A stretch of 25,308 nt of DNA, taken from contig JAJXZK010000363.1 in the NCBI GenBank assembly GCA_021780095.1, positions 1 to 25,308 of the forward strand. Direction: 5' to 3'. This document shows positions 15,503 to 23,929 of the stretch, piece by piece; the first letter of the stretch is position 1; the number at the start of each line of letters is the position of its first letter. The DNA comes from Acidobacteriota bacterium (GTDB lineage: Bacteria; Acidobacteriota; Terriglobia; Terriglobales; Acidobacteriaceae). The notes under the pieces were generated by a model. The model was given only the letters and a program-made list of their open reading frames with translations. It was not told where the DNA came from and searched no databases. The position numbers and the translations under genes were made by a program.

Positions 15503-16501
15503 ATGAATGTCTATCTCCAATGCATCCTTCTCATTGCAATCGCCAGTCTGGTGCAGGCGGCGTTCGTGCTACCCATCAGGTATTTTCTCGGCTGGCGGTG
15601 GGAGCAAATGTGGGTGGCGCAAGCGATCACGTGCAGTCTATGTGCTGTATTGTGGGCGTGCCTCCTACCGCTCGAATTTTGGCGTTTGGCGGCCGCGTTG
15701 CCCCTCTATCATTGGATTCTCTGTTATGTATTTGGACTGCTCTGGGGAGTTGGTGGCGTCGCATATGGACTGACTCTAACTCGGCTGGGGATTTCCTTTG
15801 CATATTCCTTTGTTTTCGGAGTCACGATTCTGGTTGGCACCCTCCTCCCTCTCTGGCTTGACTCCATCCAGAGACCCACCAAGCCGTATGCTTTCGCGGG
15901 GGGAATCCTCTTGGGGCTTGTCGGAACCGCTGCGATTGGCGTAGTCCGCCGCAGGCGACGGGCCGACGACCTGATGGCGCTTCCATTTCCGCCACCGCAG
16001 TACCGGTGGGCGATCTTCCTCGCGCTGGCTGCTGGAGTTTTTTCGGCATGCTATGGTTTAGCATTCACCGTACGCATGGATGTCCTTACTTCCTTGATTG
16101 ATCGCGGGGTTTCTGCCACTTCAGCCTCATTGGCGGTGGCCCTACCCCTGTATCTTGGTTCCGCTAGTTTCCAAGTTCCCTTTGGATTGGCCTGCGCAAG
16201 ACGCACCGGAACCCTCGGCTTGTTCATTCGTAGCGGGAACTCGCGGAACTGGGCGCTTGCCATGGCGATGGGCATTTGCGGAACTGGTGGATCGTTCATT
16301 TATGGATGGGCAAGTAGCAGACACGGTCACCTTCCGCCGAATATCTCGTATTGCATTTTGACGATTCTCTTCATTGTCGCTGGAAACACGATGGCATACT
16401 TGACAGGAGAATTGCGCCACCGATCGCTTGTCGCCAATGCACCACTCTTGGCTGGCCTGGCTTGCCTTATTAGTGCAATTTGGCTTTTGCGGGCGAGCTA
16501 A
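15503..16501 (+). CDS. rhaT: RhaT family sugar/proton symporter
   Basis: A 332-residue membrane protein with about ten hydrophobic helices. The pattern W-x-WE-x-MW after the first helix (GWRWEQMWVAQAI), the middle GLLWGVGGVAYGLTLTRLGISFAYSFVFGVTILVGTLLP and GVFSACYGLAFTVRMD match the L-rhamnose/proton symporter RhaT family (DMT superfamily) position for position. Rhamnose is the known E. coli substrate; this copy may carry another sugar. The ribosome site before the ATG is weak (GGACTCCT region). It is the only inner-membrane importer in the locus and probably takes up the monosaccharide released by the glycosidase further on. Confidence 0.88.
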   Translation: MNVYLQCILLIAIASLVQAAFVLPIRYFLGWRWEQMWVAQAITCSLCAVLWACLLPLEFWRLAAALPLYHWILCYVFGLLWGVGGVAYGLTLTRLGISFAYSFVFGVTILVGTLLPLWLDSIQRPTKPYAFAGGILLGLVGTAAIGVVRRRRRADDLMALPFPPPQYRWAIFLALAAGVFSACYGLAFTVRMDVLTSLIDRGVSATSASLAVALPLYLGSASFQVPFGLACARRTGTLGLFIRSGNSRNWALAMAMGICGTGGSFIYGWASSRHGHLPPNISYCILTILFIVAGNTMAYLTGELRHRSLVANAPLLAGLACLISAIWLLRAS

Positions 16502-17201
16502 GTGTCCACGATCAAAACCAATGAGTCCCTTCGGTGAGCCGCTCAAAGCGTTTGCCTTTCGAGTCGCTCGCACATGCGCGAAGGCAATAGCTCTGGTGCG
16601 TCCGTTCCCTGGATATGTGTATCGCTAAAGTCTGTGATCGCACGGTCGCAGGAACGCTAGCCGACGCTCTGCTCCCAGTCGCACCAAGCCTGCAGCGGGA
16701 GCTGCACAAATGCAATGCAAATGGCATGTTGTCTGCAGAAAAAGGTGTGGCCGTGCCAGTCGGTTCCAACAAGCGGTCGCTTCAGTTGGGTATAGCCGAC
16801 ATGCTTGGCGTTGTCGGAAATCTCGCGGAACTCCACTGAAGAGTTTCGCCACGCGGCACAGCGTGGGCGGCTCACAGCGGTGCCGGATCCTGCTGTCATG
16901 GATCTCACAAAATCCCGTTGTCTCATCGCCAACTCGCACTCGATCCTCGCCAGACGGCCGCCGACGAGATTCAGGGTCAAGTGCCGCATAAACCTCAGCT
17001 TCCGCCTGTGTCCTTTAGGTGAATCTAAGCGCTTTTATTCAAGGCTGCTATTCGTTTCTAGAACACCTGTGTTGCACACGCCACAAGCAATTCTCCGCTT
17101 CGGTTAGCGCTTCTCACTCCTGGAAGCCTCGAATATATCGGAAATGAGGGTCCGAGTCACACAGATTCCCCAATTATGGTGGCCGTTTTCGCGATTTATG
17201 C
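16502..17201. other. Long gap between RhaT and the TonB receptor gene
   Basis: About 700 bases (976 up to the receptor start). Several open frames of 60-110 codons exist on both strands around 16,600-17,100 but overlap one another, resemble nothing I know and have no ribosome sites. This could be decayed coding DNA or a long regulatory region. The 3' part holds the first operator candidate (17021-17040). Confidence 0.45.
17021..17040 (+). promoter_or_regulatory. Candidate LacI-type operator, distal
   Basis: GAATCTAAGCGCTTTTATTC is a 20-base palindrome centred on GC with two mismatched positions, the shape expected for a LacI-family operator. It shares AATCTAAGCG with the other two sites and lies 438 bases before the receptor start, suitable for looping with the site at 17295. 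Confidence 0.5.
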
Positions 17202-17230
17202 TTGACATGATTCGTGGAATCCGAGTAGAT
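17202..17230 (+). promoter_or_regulatory. Candidate sigma-70 promoter of the receptor gene
   Basis: A perfect TTGACA -35 box (17202-17207) is followed after 17 bases by GTAGAT (17225-17230), or after 18 by TAGATT, both poor -10 boxes. The spacer carries the inverted repeat GATTC-GTG-GAATC (17209-17221). The operator candidate at 17295 lies 65 bases downstream, where repressor binding would block elongation. Confidence 0.4.
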
Positions 17231-17294
17231 TTCAGAGCAATCGCAGAATCCAAGGAAACTGGTTGCAAAACGCGCGAGGGTTAGATGTGAGCGA

Positions 17295-17314
17295 CAATCT
17301 AAGCGATTCAATTA
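17295..17314 (+). promoter_or_regulatory. Candidate LacI-type operator, proximal
   Basis: Contains AATCTAAGCGATTC (17296-17309), which reappears in opposite orientation upstream of the lacI-type gene. AATC and GATT arms flank a 5-base centre. It lies 164 bases before the receptor start. Confidence 0.55.
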
Positions 17315-17336
17315 GCACCTTATGTGCACTTCCCTG

Positions 17337-17354
17337 TCGACTTTAAGAAGTCGA
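17337..17354 (+). repeat. Inverted repeat in the receptor leader
   Basis: A perfect 7-bp stem TCGACTT (17337-17343) / AAGTCGA (17348-17354) with loop TAAG, between the proximal operator candidate and the receptor start. It could be an RNA leader hairpin or a protein site. Confidence 0.5.
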
Positions 17355-17477
17355 AGAATATGGCGGATTTCGGCACGAAAGAACAGCTTAGTGGTGCTGG
17401 ATCAAAAATCTCTGGCAAGCAGAACAAGTAGAGAAGGGATCCGCATTTGAGTTTCACGAGGATTTATAGGGGGCGAA

Positions 17478-20400
17478 ATGAAAGGTTTTTCAAGAGGATT
17501 TTGTGCCGTAGCTCTATTGCTGTTTATGACTTCTGTCAGTGCGTTTGCTCAATTTGGCTCGAGCATACAAGGTAGTGTCGAGGATTCATCAGGGGCTGCC
17601 GTTGGCAACGCTCATATAACTTTGGTGAATGTGGATACGCAGGTCTCGCGGTCGACTGTCGCAGACAGTACCGGCATCTATCACTTTCCGAGTTTAGCTC
17701 CTGGCAATTACCTGGTTACGGCGACCGCTCCAGGGTTTTCGGCGCAAAAGGCCACGCTCGTCCTGCGTACCGATGAAAACCGGAATGTTCCTTTCACATT
17801 AGCGGTTGGGCGGGTTGCAACAACGGTGGCGGTTACTACCCAGATACCCTTGTTGGATACATCAGATAGCAGGAACCAACTGACTTTAGGTACCCAAGAA
17901 TTACAGAGTCTTCCTCTTGCGGCATTAAATCCTACCGCCTTGATATCTCTGGCTCCAGGCGTCACTGGTCTTGGGGCGGGGACAACCAACAACTTTTTTA
18001 CGGAGAACCTTGATCTCAGTGCGAATGGTCGCGGAAGCAGCGGAAATATCTATATCCTCGATGGATTAGACATCCTCATCGATGTTAATCCGGGGGTGCT
18101 GGCGCTGGTTCCGAACTCGGATGCTCTGTCCGAGATGAGTGTTCAGACGAACACATACGCCGTGGATTACGGGAAAACATCTTCTATGCAAACGGTGATG
18201 ACGACGAAATATGGAACCACGTCGTATCACGGATTAGCGAGCGAGTATTATCAGTACCAGGGACTCAACGCCCGTGGTGAATTCGGTACCCCACAGCCCA
18301 CGCGTTTGGCCCCCTACCACACAAACAACATGTCATTCCAGGTGGGTGGGCCGATTATTCCACGACATCAATTCTTCTTCTATTTTGGAATTGAACCGTA
18401 CTTGACCCAGTCCTCGACTGGAAACCAAGTTCAGGTTTTTGAGGACCCGGCCTTTCTTGCATTCGCGCAGCAAGCGCAGCCCAACTCTCCCGAAGTACAA
18501 CTGATGGCCAAATATCCCCCGTCGGCTGCCACAGTGACCGGAGTCCAAGCTACGGCGCAGGATCTTTTTGGACCGCAGAATACAGCAGCAAATACCGGTT
18601 GTGGCACCCCGAGCACGGATAATATTCCTTGTGCCACCCCCGTTTTCGATACTGGAAACTTCAACGCTACAAATACTAACAAGTCAAAACAATACAACAC
18701 TCGAATAGACAAGGATTTTAAGAAAGACCGTTTATACGGCACATGGTTTTGGAGCACTCAGAACTTTAATGGCCCTGCGGTTCGTCCTGCCTTCATAACC
18801 ACCACCAACTCTTCAGACTATGCAATACAGGGCAATGAGACGCACACATTTTCGCCTAACACCTTGAACGAAGCGAGCTTTGGCTACAACTACCTCGTCG
18901 AGACAACGCCTGCTAGCGGTCTTTTTACAGTTCCCATCGTGAATGTCAGCGGCCTGGGGGTTGGCTTTGGAGATGGGTTTGCGCTGGGGCAGTTTGCCGA
19001 AAACAACTATCACTGGCGGGATGTTCTGACCCACGTTCAGGGTTCGCATGTCTTCAAGTTCGGGTACGAAGGATGGCATGGTACAGACGTTGCCAATTTT
19101 GCTGCCGCCTACTCGCAGCCTAGTTTCTTTTTCACTAATATGATTAATCTGATTAACAGTGATCCTTACAGTGAAACCGGGCTATCTTATAATCCGGTGA
19201 CAGGTAACCCGGCCCCTGCCAATTACGAATATGCAATGACGACTGGAGGCGCCTTCGCCGAGGATACTTGGAAGGCAACTCGGAATCTAACCATCAACTA
19301 TGGAATTCGCTACGACAATTTTGGCAATGCTTATCCTGTGAACGGAACGGTTCTTTCCAACTTTCACCCGGGGCCCGGAGCGACTTTTGCTGATCGAATT
19401 GCTAGTGGAGTGATGAAACAACAAAGCCATGTGACCAATCACGATCAGAATTGGATATTCAGCCCGCGCGTCGGGATTGCGTGGGACCCTACGGGAGTCG
19501 GCAAGTGGGTTGTTCGCGGAGGATTCGGAGTCTACCGGGATTGGATAACGCTGGGGAATGAGGAGAACGGCATGTCAACCAATCCTCCTGCGTTCGTGAT
19601 TCCAACCTTTTACAATAATGGATCGACTTCCGCGCCAATCTTTGGCTATGGCACCTCCAATACTTATCCGTTTGGCTTTCCGTATCCAAAATTTGGTGGT
19701 CAACCGCTCAATTCGGCTGGAGGTTTGTCCGGCGGGCAATTTGCTGTAGGCGGCGTAGACCCGAATATTAGTACGCCCTTGACCACGACTTGGTCTGCGG
19801 GAATCGAGCGGCAGATCACGCCTACACTGGTTGCCAGTGCCGGATATGTGGGGCAACATTCACAGAATTTGCTGGTTGCTTCAGGTGTAGCGTTTGCGAA
19901 TACGTTCGGGAACGATGTGAATGTTTTCGCTGGGGATTTGATCCAGCATCCTGGTTGCACGCCTACTGCAGGACAAACTGTAATTTGTGATGGAATACAG
20001 ACACGCCTCAATCATAGCTTTGGTTCGATTCAGTTTAATTACAACGGTGGCCGGTCGAACTATTCGGGGCTTATTTTTGCGGTCAAAGGCCGCTTCGCAG
20101 ATCGCGGATTCTTGACGGCATCGTATACTCGTTCGGTCTCGAAAGACAATGTTGGTACGGCTTATCCTTCGGAATACCCTATCGATCGCTGGTACGGCCC
20201 GTCACCAACGGACGTGCCCAACCGCGTCTCAGTGGGAGCGAACTACAATCTTCCAGATTATCGCAGTGGCAGGGGCGTTGCAGGTCACATTCTCTCAGGT
20301 TGGCAGCTATCAGGGGTATTGATATTGCAGTCAGGGTACCCATTTTCCGTTGTAGCAACGAATCCATTTAGTGCCCAATCTGTCAATGGAGGACCTCTCC

Positions 20401-20849
20401 AGTTTCTACCCGACAGCGGAAATTTCAATGCAGACGGAGACAACGCCGGCAACTCAGGCGAAATTCCTGTTGGATCTTACCCAGATGTCTCCACTTATAG
20501 CATCTCGCATAGCCGCAAGAGCTATATCAGTGGCCTCTTCCCGCATTGTTCTGGTACAAACCTCGACAGCTGCGGACCTTTCTCATTTCCGGTCATGGGG
20601 CAGGAGGGAAATGAGAAGATAAACCAATTTCGAAACCCAGGATTCGCGCAAACCGACATGACGTTCGAGAAGATGACAGCCATTACCGACCGAATCCATC
20701 TGGAGTTGCGTCTCGACATGTTTAACATCTTCAATCGCGTGAATCTGGGCCAGGTAGATCATGGTGGAAACGATGGAAATACGTTCGGTGCCTCAACGAA
20801 TACGCTGAGCCCGAGAACCGGGCAACTCGGTGCAAAAGTGACGTTTTAG
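17478..20849 (+). CDS. TonB-dependent outer-membrane receptor, Oar-like
   Basis: A 1,123-residue exported protein. The signal peptide (1-25, ending SAFAQ) is followed by a carboxypeptidase-regulatory-like beta-sandwich (about 28-115: IQGSVEDSSGAAVGNAHITL ... GIYHFPSLAPGNYLVTATAPGF), a weakly conserved plug (about 120-240) and a long beta-barrel ending in the outer-membrane C-terminal phenylalanine (GQLGAKVTF). This is the acidobacterial counterpart of SusC-type transporters; no SusD-like partner is present, as usual in this phylum. It is expected to import an oligosaccharide or other large ligand using TonB. AGGGGG (17468-17473) is 4 bases before the ATG. Two operator candidates lie upstream. 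The ligand is unknown; the linked glycosidase suggests a glycan. Confidence 0.94.
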   Translation: MKGFSRGFCAVALLLFMTSVSAFAQFGSSIQGSVEDSSGAAVGNAHITLVNVDTQVSRSTVADSTGIYHFPSLAPGNYLVTATAPGFSAQKATLVLRTDENRNVPFTLAVGRVATTVAVTTQIPLLDTSDSRNQLTLGTQELQSLPLAALNPTALISLAPGVTGLGAGTTNNFFTENLDLSANGRGSSGNIYILDGLDILIDVNPGVLALVPNSDALSEMSVQTNTYAVDYGKTSSMQTVMTTKYGTTSYHGLASEYYQYQGLNARGEFGTPQPTRLAPYHTNNMSFQVGGPIIPRHQFFFYFGIEPYLTQSSTGNQVQVFEDPAFLAFAQQAQPNSPEVQLMAKYPPSAATVTGVQATAQDLFGPQNTAANTGCGTPSTDNIPCATPVFDTGNFNATNTNKSKQYNTRIDKDFKKDRLYGTWFWSTQNFNGPAVRPAFITTTNSSDYAIQGNETHTFSPNTLNEASFGYNYLVETTPASGLFTVPIVNVSGLGVGFGDGFALGQFAENNYHWRDVLTHVQGSHVFKFGYEGWHGTDVANFAAAYSQPSFFFTNMINLINSDPYSETGLSYNPVTGNPAPANYEYAMTTGGAFAEDTWKATRNLTINYGIRYDNFGNAYPVNGTVLSNFHPGPGATFADRIASGVMKQQSHVTNHDQNWIFSPRVGIAWDPTGVGKWVVRGGFGVYRDWITLGNEENGMSTNPPAFVIPTFYNNGSTSAPIFGYGTSNTYPFGFPYPKFGGQPLNSAGGLSGGQFAVGGVDPNISTPLTTTWSAGIERQITPTLVASAGYVGQHSQNLLVASGVAFANTFGNDVNVFAGDLIQHPGCTPTAGQTVICDGIQTRLNHSFGSIQFNYNGGRSNYSGLIFAVKGRFADRGFLTASYTRSVSKDNVGTAYPSEYPIDRWYGPSPTDVPNRVSVGANYNLPDYRSGRGVAGHILSGWQLSGVLILQSGYPFSVVATNPFSAQSVNGGPLQFLPDSGNFNADGDNAGNSGEIPVGSYPDVSTYSISHSRKSYISGLFPHCSGTNLDSCGPFSFPVMGQEGNEKINQFRNPGFAQTDMTFEKMTAITDRIHLELRLDMFNIFNRVNLGQVDHGGNDGNTFGASTNTLSPRTGQLGAKVTF

Positions 20850-21394
20850 AAAGCGTAATAGACTGAGGTGACCCAATGTGTGCTTCGATACCTATAGCGG
20901 ACTTTCATCCCGGATTATGCTTTTGGTTCGACTAATGAAAATGTCTGGATGTTCAGGAAGCTTAGACTACGGAGTTAGCCAAGTGTAATCAACGGTAAAC
21001 GTCAAACAATATGGGCACGCCGCATACGGCGTAGGCAATGGTGTTCGTTATGCTGTCCCAGCATTTTATTTTCTCCGGCCCTCGATCGATAAGTCCTGGC
21101 GGACAGGAGTCGAACCGACTTAGGGAAGCGCTGCTTTTCTACAGCCAATTGCATGCCAATGAGCCGAAGGGCAGATAACTCAGACGCGTGATGATTTTGC
21201 TGGCACCCTCGATCGCTGCGACCACATGCTCCTATTCACTCGGAACAGTCAGTGCAGGTCCAGATATTGCGAGTGCCTGTCGGGACGCGGCAACTCAATC
21301 TAAGATGGAAGTGTGAGCCTCTTTTATGCTCCTCGATCTCACTCCCTGGTGTATGTTGCTTTATTGGAAAATACAATGCTCTCGACAAAGGATT
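20850..21394. other. Intergenic region between receptor and glycosidase genes
   Basis: About 545 bases without a supported gene; the reading frame of the glycosidase is open back to 21252, but no ribosome site supports that. It holds a 6-bp hairpin ACGCCG-CATA-CGGCGT (21017-21032) without T-run. The length suggests that the glycosidase gene has its own promoter, which I cannot place. Confidence 0.45.
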
Positions 21395-21400
21395 AGGTGA
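21395..21400 (+). promoter_or_regulatory. Ribosome binding site fixing the glycosidase start
   Basis: AGGTGA, 7 bases before the GTG at 21408. It selects a start that gives a twin-arginine leader over the in-frame ATG at 21252. Confidence 0.65.
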
Positions 21401-21407
21401 TACAACT

Positions 21408-23819
21408 GTGAACCGGCGCGACTTTATTTCCATGGCAACGGCTGCTTCTGTTGTTGCCAAAGCTAATCCATTGTGGCCAGATACACCTAGTCGTTCGAGA
21501 ACTTCCTTGCCCAACTCGCCGGAAGAAAGCGGATTTCCACTCAGCGACTATACGCCCTTCGGCTATCTCGATAACCCGTGGCATACCGGGGACATCAACC
21601 CCAGTGGGATACTGCGATCATTACCTGGCATAGGCTTTTCTCTCTACTATCCGGCAGGCCCTGGCGGCTACTTCGACTTCAAAAGAAATGAAGTATATGA
21701 GGCGCAACTGTCTCTAGAGTTCCGCATAGGGGAACGCTATTTCCGCGAACCCGCAGATTACGCGCCAGGACAGCTGATTGCCCCTCATCACAGTAAGAAT
21801 ATCCTAGGCTATCAATTCGAAGCTGGAGACATTCGTGTAGAGAGCAGCTTTTTGCAAATAGATGAAAATGCAATAGCAGTCAAGACCACCGTTTCCGAAC
21901 TCGGTGGGCGACCGCAACGCATCCGAGTTCTTGCCTCCCATGCGTATAAACTTGGGAACTCCGAATGGTGGGGCAGAGATGGATTAGCCGCAAAGTTCGA
22001 TCGAATAGCAGACGTACTGTGGATTCGCTCCTTTGCCGCCGGGACGGTGTTTGCCATTACGAGCGATCAAGTCAGCAGTCAGCAGTTTGTTGCAGTTAAG
22101 CCGGAGGATCGCGACAAATGGCTAGACTCTCCAAGCATTTTGAGAGACAAGGTGAGCTACTATCCACAACCATTATATGGTGGACTCCGATACGATATTG
22201 ACATTCATCCTCACTCGCAATCCGCATTAGTCGTAGTGATGGCACGTGGAAAGAATATCGCGGATGCGTTGGGACACGCGCGAACTTCAATACCTCGCGT
22301 AACACAAAAGCTAACCGAAAAGTATGCTGAAGACTCAACTTTCTGGAATTCGGCCCCGCAGCTTACAGGTGATTGGCCGACGACATGGAAACATGGTTGG
22401 ACGTACGATTTCGAGACACTGCGGATGATGGTTCGTCGGCCAATTGGACTCTATAAGCATCCGTGGGATGCAATGCAGATACAGGCCCCGCGGAATGTCT
22501 TGGGTGAAACTTCAATCGATATGTGGGCACTCAGCTACGCAGATTCAGAGGCAGCAAAGGCCGTATTTCTCGGGCAATTCCTTGATGCTATTGAGCCGAA
22601 TATACCGTGTATGCGCGAAGATGGAGTGATGAATATGGTTGCTGCCGACGGCTCTGAATGCGGCACAGCAATTTCCTGGTGCTATCCATTTTTCTGTGCA
22701 GCATCGATCTTTGACCGGACACATGACGTTCAATGGCTAAAGCGACTCTATCCTGGACTCACAGCCTTACTACAGTGGACACTTTCCAATCGTACTGATG
22801 CCGGAGGGTTCCTGGTGGGTAAGTGTAGTTGGGAGACGGGAATGGATACCTCGAAGAGATTCCTCATTCAGCAGCCTACGGGTGGTGAGCTAGTAGAATT
22901 CCTCCGACTTGTTGAGCTACAGGCGGCAGCTTCGCAAGCGGGGGAGATTCTGTCGCGATTCGCTACGCTTCTCGGGGATACCGAAAACGTCTCCCGATGG
23001 GAGCAAATTCGAAACACATACGCTAGTAAGACCCAGCAACTGTGGAAGGAAGATTGGTTCCACGACTTCGACACCAGAACTGCGACATTAGTGACCACTA
23101 CGCCACCGGACCCATCGCAAGCGGCGCCCGCATTTTGCGGAGTGGCCACCGACGACCAGAGGAGGCGCATGCTGCCAAAGCTACAACAGATGTACGAGCA
23201 AGCATGTATGCAGGGGAAGAACACGTCCGATGAGGGTTCCAACGCGCTTAATTGGTCTTCTTTTGTGTTGCCGTACCTAGAAGCCATCTGGTCAACTGGC
23301 GATGTGGAACTTGCCGCTCAAGTGGTTGCGACTACAGCAGACCGCATCTATTCGAGCATGGATCGGCGCTCCACGGGGGGGGGGGATTCGACAAACGCTT
23401 ACGAACGGTTGGGCTGGCCAGGAATAAGCTGCGAAATCTGGGGGTGTAGGGGAGCTTTTGGAGGCGAAGGATACGGATGGGGAGCAGTGATGCCTGCCCA
23501 CATTATCAGAAACCTGATCGGATTTCGCGAAACAAAAGAGCCATCGCAATTTGTGGTGTCCCCGAATTTGCCTCCGCCTCTGGATGAAAGTGGAAAGCGG
23601 TACAGTATTCGAGGATTGAATTATGGAACGAAGAGATTGAGTGTAAGTGTTTTGTTCCTTGATCGGCAACGAATCTCGATTGAAATCGAAATGACGGGTG
23701 AATCTGAAATCCGGTCTGTTCGTAGCGAGGGCGGCGATAAGTTGCATGTTAAACACCAAGGAGCACGGTGGGTGGTCGACGCCATCAATCACCACGCATA
23801 CACAGTACAACTGTCATGA
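21408..23819 (+). CDS. Exported glycoside hydrolase, MGH1/GH63-like six-hairpin fold
   Basis: An 803-residue protein starting at GTG with the Tat-type leader NRRDFISMATAASVVAKA. Residues about 40-320 form a beta-rich N-terminal domain; about 330-740 form an alpha-helical domain typical of (alpha/alpha)6 glycosidases. Motifs include WKHGWTYDFETLRMM, ISWCYPFFCAASIFDRTHD, WETGMDTSKRF (W475-E476, the acid-bearing motif region of GH37/GH63/MGH1 enzymes), SNALNWSSFVLPYLEAIW and a Gly/Trp-rich loop GGEGYGWGAVMP. It should hydrolyse an oligosaccharide in the periplasm; linkage and sugar are not predictable, and the RhaT neighbour hints at a deoxy-sugar product. A run of 11 G (23375-23385) codes for TGGGD inside the helical domain. 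An exact GH family number needs a profile search. Confidence 0.82.
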   Translation: MNRRDFISMATAASVVAKANPLWPDTPSRSRTSLPNSPEESGFPLSDYTPFGYLDNPWHTGDINPSGILRSLPGIGFSLYYPAGPGGYFDFKRNEVYEAQLSLEFRIGERYFREPADYAPGQLIAPHHSKNILGYQFEAGDIRVESSFLQIDENAIAVKTTVSELGGRPQRIRVLASHAYKLGNSEWWGRDGLAAKFDRIADVLWIRSFAAGTVFAITSDQVSSQQFVAVKPEDRDKWLDSPSILRDKVSYYPQPLYGGLRYDIDIHPHSQSALVVVMARGKNIADALGHARTSIPRVTQKLTEKYAEDSTFWNSAPQLTGDWPTTWKHGWTYDFETLRMMVRRPIGLYKHPWDAMQIQAPRNVLGETSIDMWALSYADSEAAKAVFLGQFLDAIEPNIPCMREDGVMNMVAADGSECGTAISWCYPFFCAASIFDRTHDVQWLKRLYPGLTALLQWTLSNRTDAGGFLVGKCSWETGMDTSKRFLIQQPTGGELVEFLRLVELQAAASQAGEILSRFATLLGDTENVSRWEQIRNTYASKTQQLWKEDWFHDFDTRTATLVTTTPPDPSQAAPAFCGVATDDQRRRMLPKLQQMYEQACMQGKNTSDEGSNALNWSSFVLPYLEAIWSTGDVELAAQVVATTADRIYSSMDRRSTGGGDSTNAYERLGWPGISCEIWGCRGAFGGEGYGWGAVMPAHIIRNLIGFRETKEPSQFVVSPNLPPPLDESGKRYSIRGLNYGTKRLSVSVLFLDRQRISIEIEMTGESEIRSVRSEGGDKLHVKHQGARWVVDAINHHAYTVQLS
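23375..23385 (+). repeat. Poly-G tract (11 G) inside the glycosidase gene
   Basis: An uninterrupted run of 11 G in frame, coding for the end of Thr656, Gly657-659 and the first base of Asp660. Gain or loss of one G would truncate the enzyme about 145 residues early. Confidence 0.95.
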
Positions 23820-23844
23820 CCTATTTTCTGCTCGTTAACCAGTA

Positions 23845-23893
23845 GCGGGAAGTGAACCGCCGATTTCTGGAGCGCTGTCTGGTTCACTCCCGC
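23845..23893 (+). repeat. Long inverted repeat between glycosidase and TPR genes
   Basis: GCGGGAAGTGAACC (23845-23858) pairs with GGTTCACTCCCGC (23881-23893): 13 bp with one bulged A and a 22-base loop. No T-run follows, so it is more likely an mRNA processing or attenuation element than an intrinsic terminator. It ends 36 bases before the TPR gene. Confidence 0.7.
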
Positions 23894-23929
23894 GCAACCT
23901 GCGGACTGTATAACCACGATAGGACACCG

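Noticed and set aside
21097..21116. A stretch whose reverse complement looks like the 3' end of a tRNA (T-loop TTCGACT and TCCGCCA).
   Set aside because: The T-stem does not pair and no other arm is present; too short to claim a tRNA remnant or attachment site.
21252..21407. Longer start for the glycosidase from the ATG at 21252.
   Set aside because: The extra 52 residues look random and would bury the twin-arginine leader; AGGTGA before the GTG at 21408 fits better.
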